Below are positions 33,406-34,858 of a stretch of 34,858 nt of DNA, piece after piece. Both the position numbers and the translations under genes were made by a program. Each line of letters starts with the position of its first letter. The stretch's first letter is position 1. Origin of the DNA: Deltaproteobacteria bacterium. Its GTDB lineage: Bacteria; Myxococcota_A; Polyangia; Polyangiales; B10-G4. The stretch spans positions 1 to 34,858 of the forward strand of contig QMMC01000014.1 in NCBI GenBank assembly GCA_003647065.1. Reading direction: 5' to 3'. The notes beneath the pieces are model-generated. The model was not told the origin of the DNA, did not search any database, and saw only the letters and a list, made by a program, of their open reading frames with translations.

Positions 33406-34026
33406 TCACGCCGCGCGGGCGGTGAGCCGGACTTTCGGGAAGAGCTTGCGCATGCTCGGACGGTCGAGGACCGTCTGGAGCCAGAGGCGTACTCGGATCG
33501 GAAGGCGGCTCGGGTCGAGGCCGTCCTCGATGGCGGTGAGTAGAACCGGAGGCACGCTGAGGTCTGCGACGCTGAAGCGCTTGCCGATGGCGTAGGGGCC
33601 ATCGTGGGAGAGATGAGGGACGATCGTTCGGACCGTCTCGATGATCTCGTCGGCCTTCTTGCGACGCTTCTTGCCGGACGCCTCGGCGAAGGCCCGAACG
33701 AGGGGCTCGAGGGCCACGTCGGTGAGGTCGTAGAGCAGTCGAAGGCGCGCTCGGCACTCCGCGTCCTTCGGCATGAGAGCAGGCGGAGGCGCATGGTCCT
33801 CGACGTACTCGATGATGATGCGTGAGTCCCAGAGCACGAGGCCGTCCCCCTGCTCGAAGATCGGTACGGAGTTCTTCGGGATTCGCCGGCCGAGCTCGCG
33901 GCCGTGGCGGACCGGGTCGAAGGACTCGAGGCGTACGGCAAATCCCTTTTCGTCGAGATAGGCCCGGAGCCTGCGGCTGAGGGAGCAGCGGGAGCGAATG
34001 AGAACGCGCGGCAAGGCCTCCAGCAT
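33406..34026 (-). CDS. Glutathione S-transferase family protein
   Basis: The 206-residue product has the thioredoxin-like half (LPRVLIRSRCSLSRRLRAYL, then KNSVPIFEQGDGLVLWDSRI) and a helical C-terminal half (HDGPYAIGKRFSVADLSVPP is the N-capping box). The Arg-Cys-Ser-Leu start may supply the catalytic Cys or Ser. An Arg/Lys-rich stretch (SGKKRRKKADEI) lies in the second domain. The ATG at complement 34024-34026 fits the domain start; the frame remains open upstream to 34200 without support. It is unlike the other GST in the window, so this is not a recent duplication. Confidence 0.82.
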   Translation of the reverse strand: MLEALPRVLIRSRCSLSRRLRAYLDEKGFAVRLESFDPVRHGRELGRRIPKNSVPIFEQGDGLVLWDSRIIIEYVEDHAPPPALMPKDAECRARLRLLYDLTDVALEPLVRAFAEASGKKRRKKADEIIETVRTIVPHLSHDGPYAIGKRFSVADLSVPPVLLTAIEDGLDPSRLPIRVRLWLQTVLDRPSMRKLFPKVRLTARAA

Positions 34027-34182
34027 GACGCGTCGGTCTAGCGTCGCAGCACAACGGCGCCACCCGAATTCAGGCTCACTGTGAGCGAGCACAGTGAACC
34101 CAATTTGGGGACTCCCCGGTCCAAGCCTTCCCAAAAGCACCGAAAGGGCGTTCTCCGAAGGGGGCATGCTAGCATCGGGTTC
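34027..34182. promoter_or_regulatory. Divergent gap with a perfect inverted repeat
   Basis: The gap between the second GST and the truncated kinase gene contains TCACTGTG (34076-34083) and CACAGTGA (34090-34097), a perfect 8-base inverted repeat with a 6-base centre. It may be an operator or a small hairpin; no binding protein can be assigned. Confidence 0.5.
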
Positions 34183-34830
34183 GTGGCTCGGGATGCCCAC
34201 GCGCCGAGCCTCGAGGGCTCACGCCTCGGTCGCTACCGGTTGCGATTTCGTATCGCCTCGGGCGGCATGGCGTCGGTGTACCTGGCCCAACTCGAGGGCA
34301 GTCACGGCTTCGAGCGCTGGGTCGCGGTCAAGGTCATTCATCCCCACCTGACCGGGGAGCGGCGCTTCGCCAACATGCTCTTCGACGAGGCGCGGGTCGC
34401 CGCCCGCATTCATCACCCGAACGTCTGCGCCGTGCTCGACTTCGGAGAAGAAGACGGTGTGCTCTACCTGGTCATGGAGTACCTGCATGGTGAGTCCTTC
34501 TCGAGCGCGATGCGGCGCGCCTGGAAAGGAGGGGAGGGCATGGACCCGTGGTTTGCCGCGCGCGTGACCCTCGATGCGGCGATGGGGCTGCACGCGGCCC
34601 ACGCGCTGACGGATCAGGATGGGCAGACCCTCGGCGTCGTTCATCGCGACGTCTCCCCGCAGAACATTCAGGTGCTCTACGAAGGGCAATCCAAGGTCGT
34701 CGATTTCGGAATTGCCCGTGCCAAGGGGCGTATCACCTCGACCGACGTCGGTGAGGTCAAGGGCAAGCTCAGCTACATGTCACCGGAGCAGGTGCGCAGC
34801 CAAACCGTCGACCACCACGCGGATGTCTAA
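34183..34830 (+). pseudogene. Ser/Thr protein kinase, interrupted by in-frame stops at the window edge
   Basis: The frame encodes the first 215 residues of a eukaryotic-type kinase: glycine loop SGGMASVY, Lys50, MEYLHGESF, HRD (154-156) with SPQN, DFG (174-176) and SPEQVR. After HHADV the next codon is TAA (34828-34830), where relatives have Tyr, and the frame then reads ALGIVL, TAA, EA. Both stops replace expected Tyr codons, so the kinase fold would lack its C-terminal lobe. Either the gene is decayed or the last bases contain sequencing errors. GTG 34183 is my start; a GTG at 34081 adds an unsupported 34-residue extension. The gene runs off the window. Confidence 0.75.
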
Positions 34831-34858
34831 GCCCTCGGAATAGTCCTGTAAGAGGCCA

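Overview
The window is a GC-rich chromosomal segment, about 35 kb, most likely from a myxobacterium (Myxococcota; a Sandaracinus-like or other Polyangiales lineage is my inference). The evidence is a secreted phosphatase ending in a MYXO-CTERM-type tail, lipoproteins with Cys/Asp-rich repeats, several eukaryotic-type Ser/Thr kinases, a sigma-54 activator, a steroid 5-alpha-reductase-like enzyme, and a high share of GTG/TTG starts. The window begins inside a cytochrome b561-like gene and ends inside a kinase gene.

Layout. 1-3.9 kb: LysR regulator, then on the minus strand a tRNA pseudouridine synthase and a coupled glutathione-dependent formaldehyde detoxification pair (class III alcohol dehydrogenase and S-formylglutathione hydrolase). 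4-7 kb: two convergent lipoproteins, one with a beta-helix. 7-9.1 kb: sigma-54 activator and HD-domain hydrolase. 9.2-9.8 kb: VapBC-type toxin-antitoxin pair with a palindromic operator. 9.8-12.5 kb: SGNH hydrolase, Bpt-type aminoacyl-tRNA-protein transferase, exported nuclease. 12.5-15.8 kb: a lipoprotein with 11 Cys/Asp repeats, coupled to an outer-membrane barrel protein with 3 of the same repeats. 15.8-16.8 kb: a disturbed patch with two inverted copies of one repeat, an orphan small gene and a decapitated VOC-family gene. 16.8-18.6 kb: FHA-GGDEF and EAL genes as a c-di-GMP pair. 18.7-21.3 kb: glutathione transferase, Sua5-type enzyme and steroid-reductase-like membrane enzyme. 21.4-25.2 kb: site-2 protease, kinase-alpha/beta hydrolase fusion and atypical SDR. 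25.3-28.5 kb: coupled TPR protein and phosphatase. 28.5-29.7 kb: a gene-free foldback element of about 1 kb. 29.7-32.6 kb: a Shedu-like protein with a histone-like lysine tail, and a CHAD-CYTH protein. 32.7-34.9 kb: fatty acid hydroxylase, second glutathione transferase and a kinase broken at the window edge.

Themes. Glutathione chemistry recurs (formaldehyde pair plus two GSTs). Signalling is dense (two kinases, c-di-GMP pair, sigma-54 activator, intramembrane protease). The cell-surface genes sit in coupled pairs. The least ordinary items are the kinase-hydrolase fusion, the lysine-tailed Shedu-like protein beside a polyphosphate-binding-type CHAD-CYTH protein, the 1-kb foldback element, and the repeat copies placed directly after two stop codons. 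No tRNA, rRNA, CRISPR array, transposase or integrase was seen.
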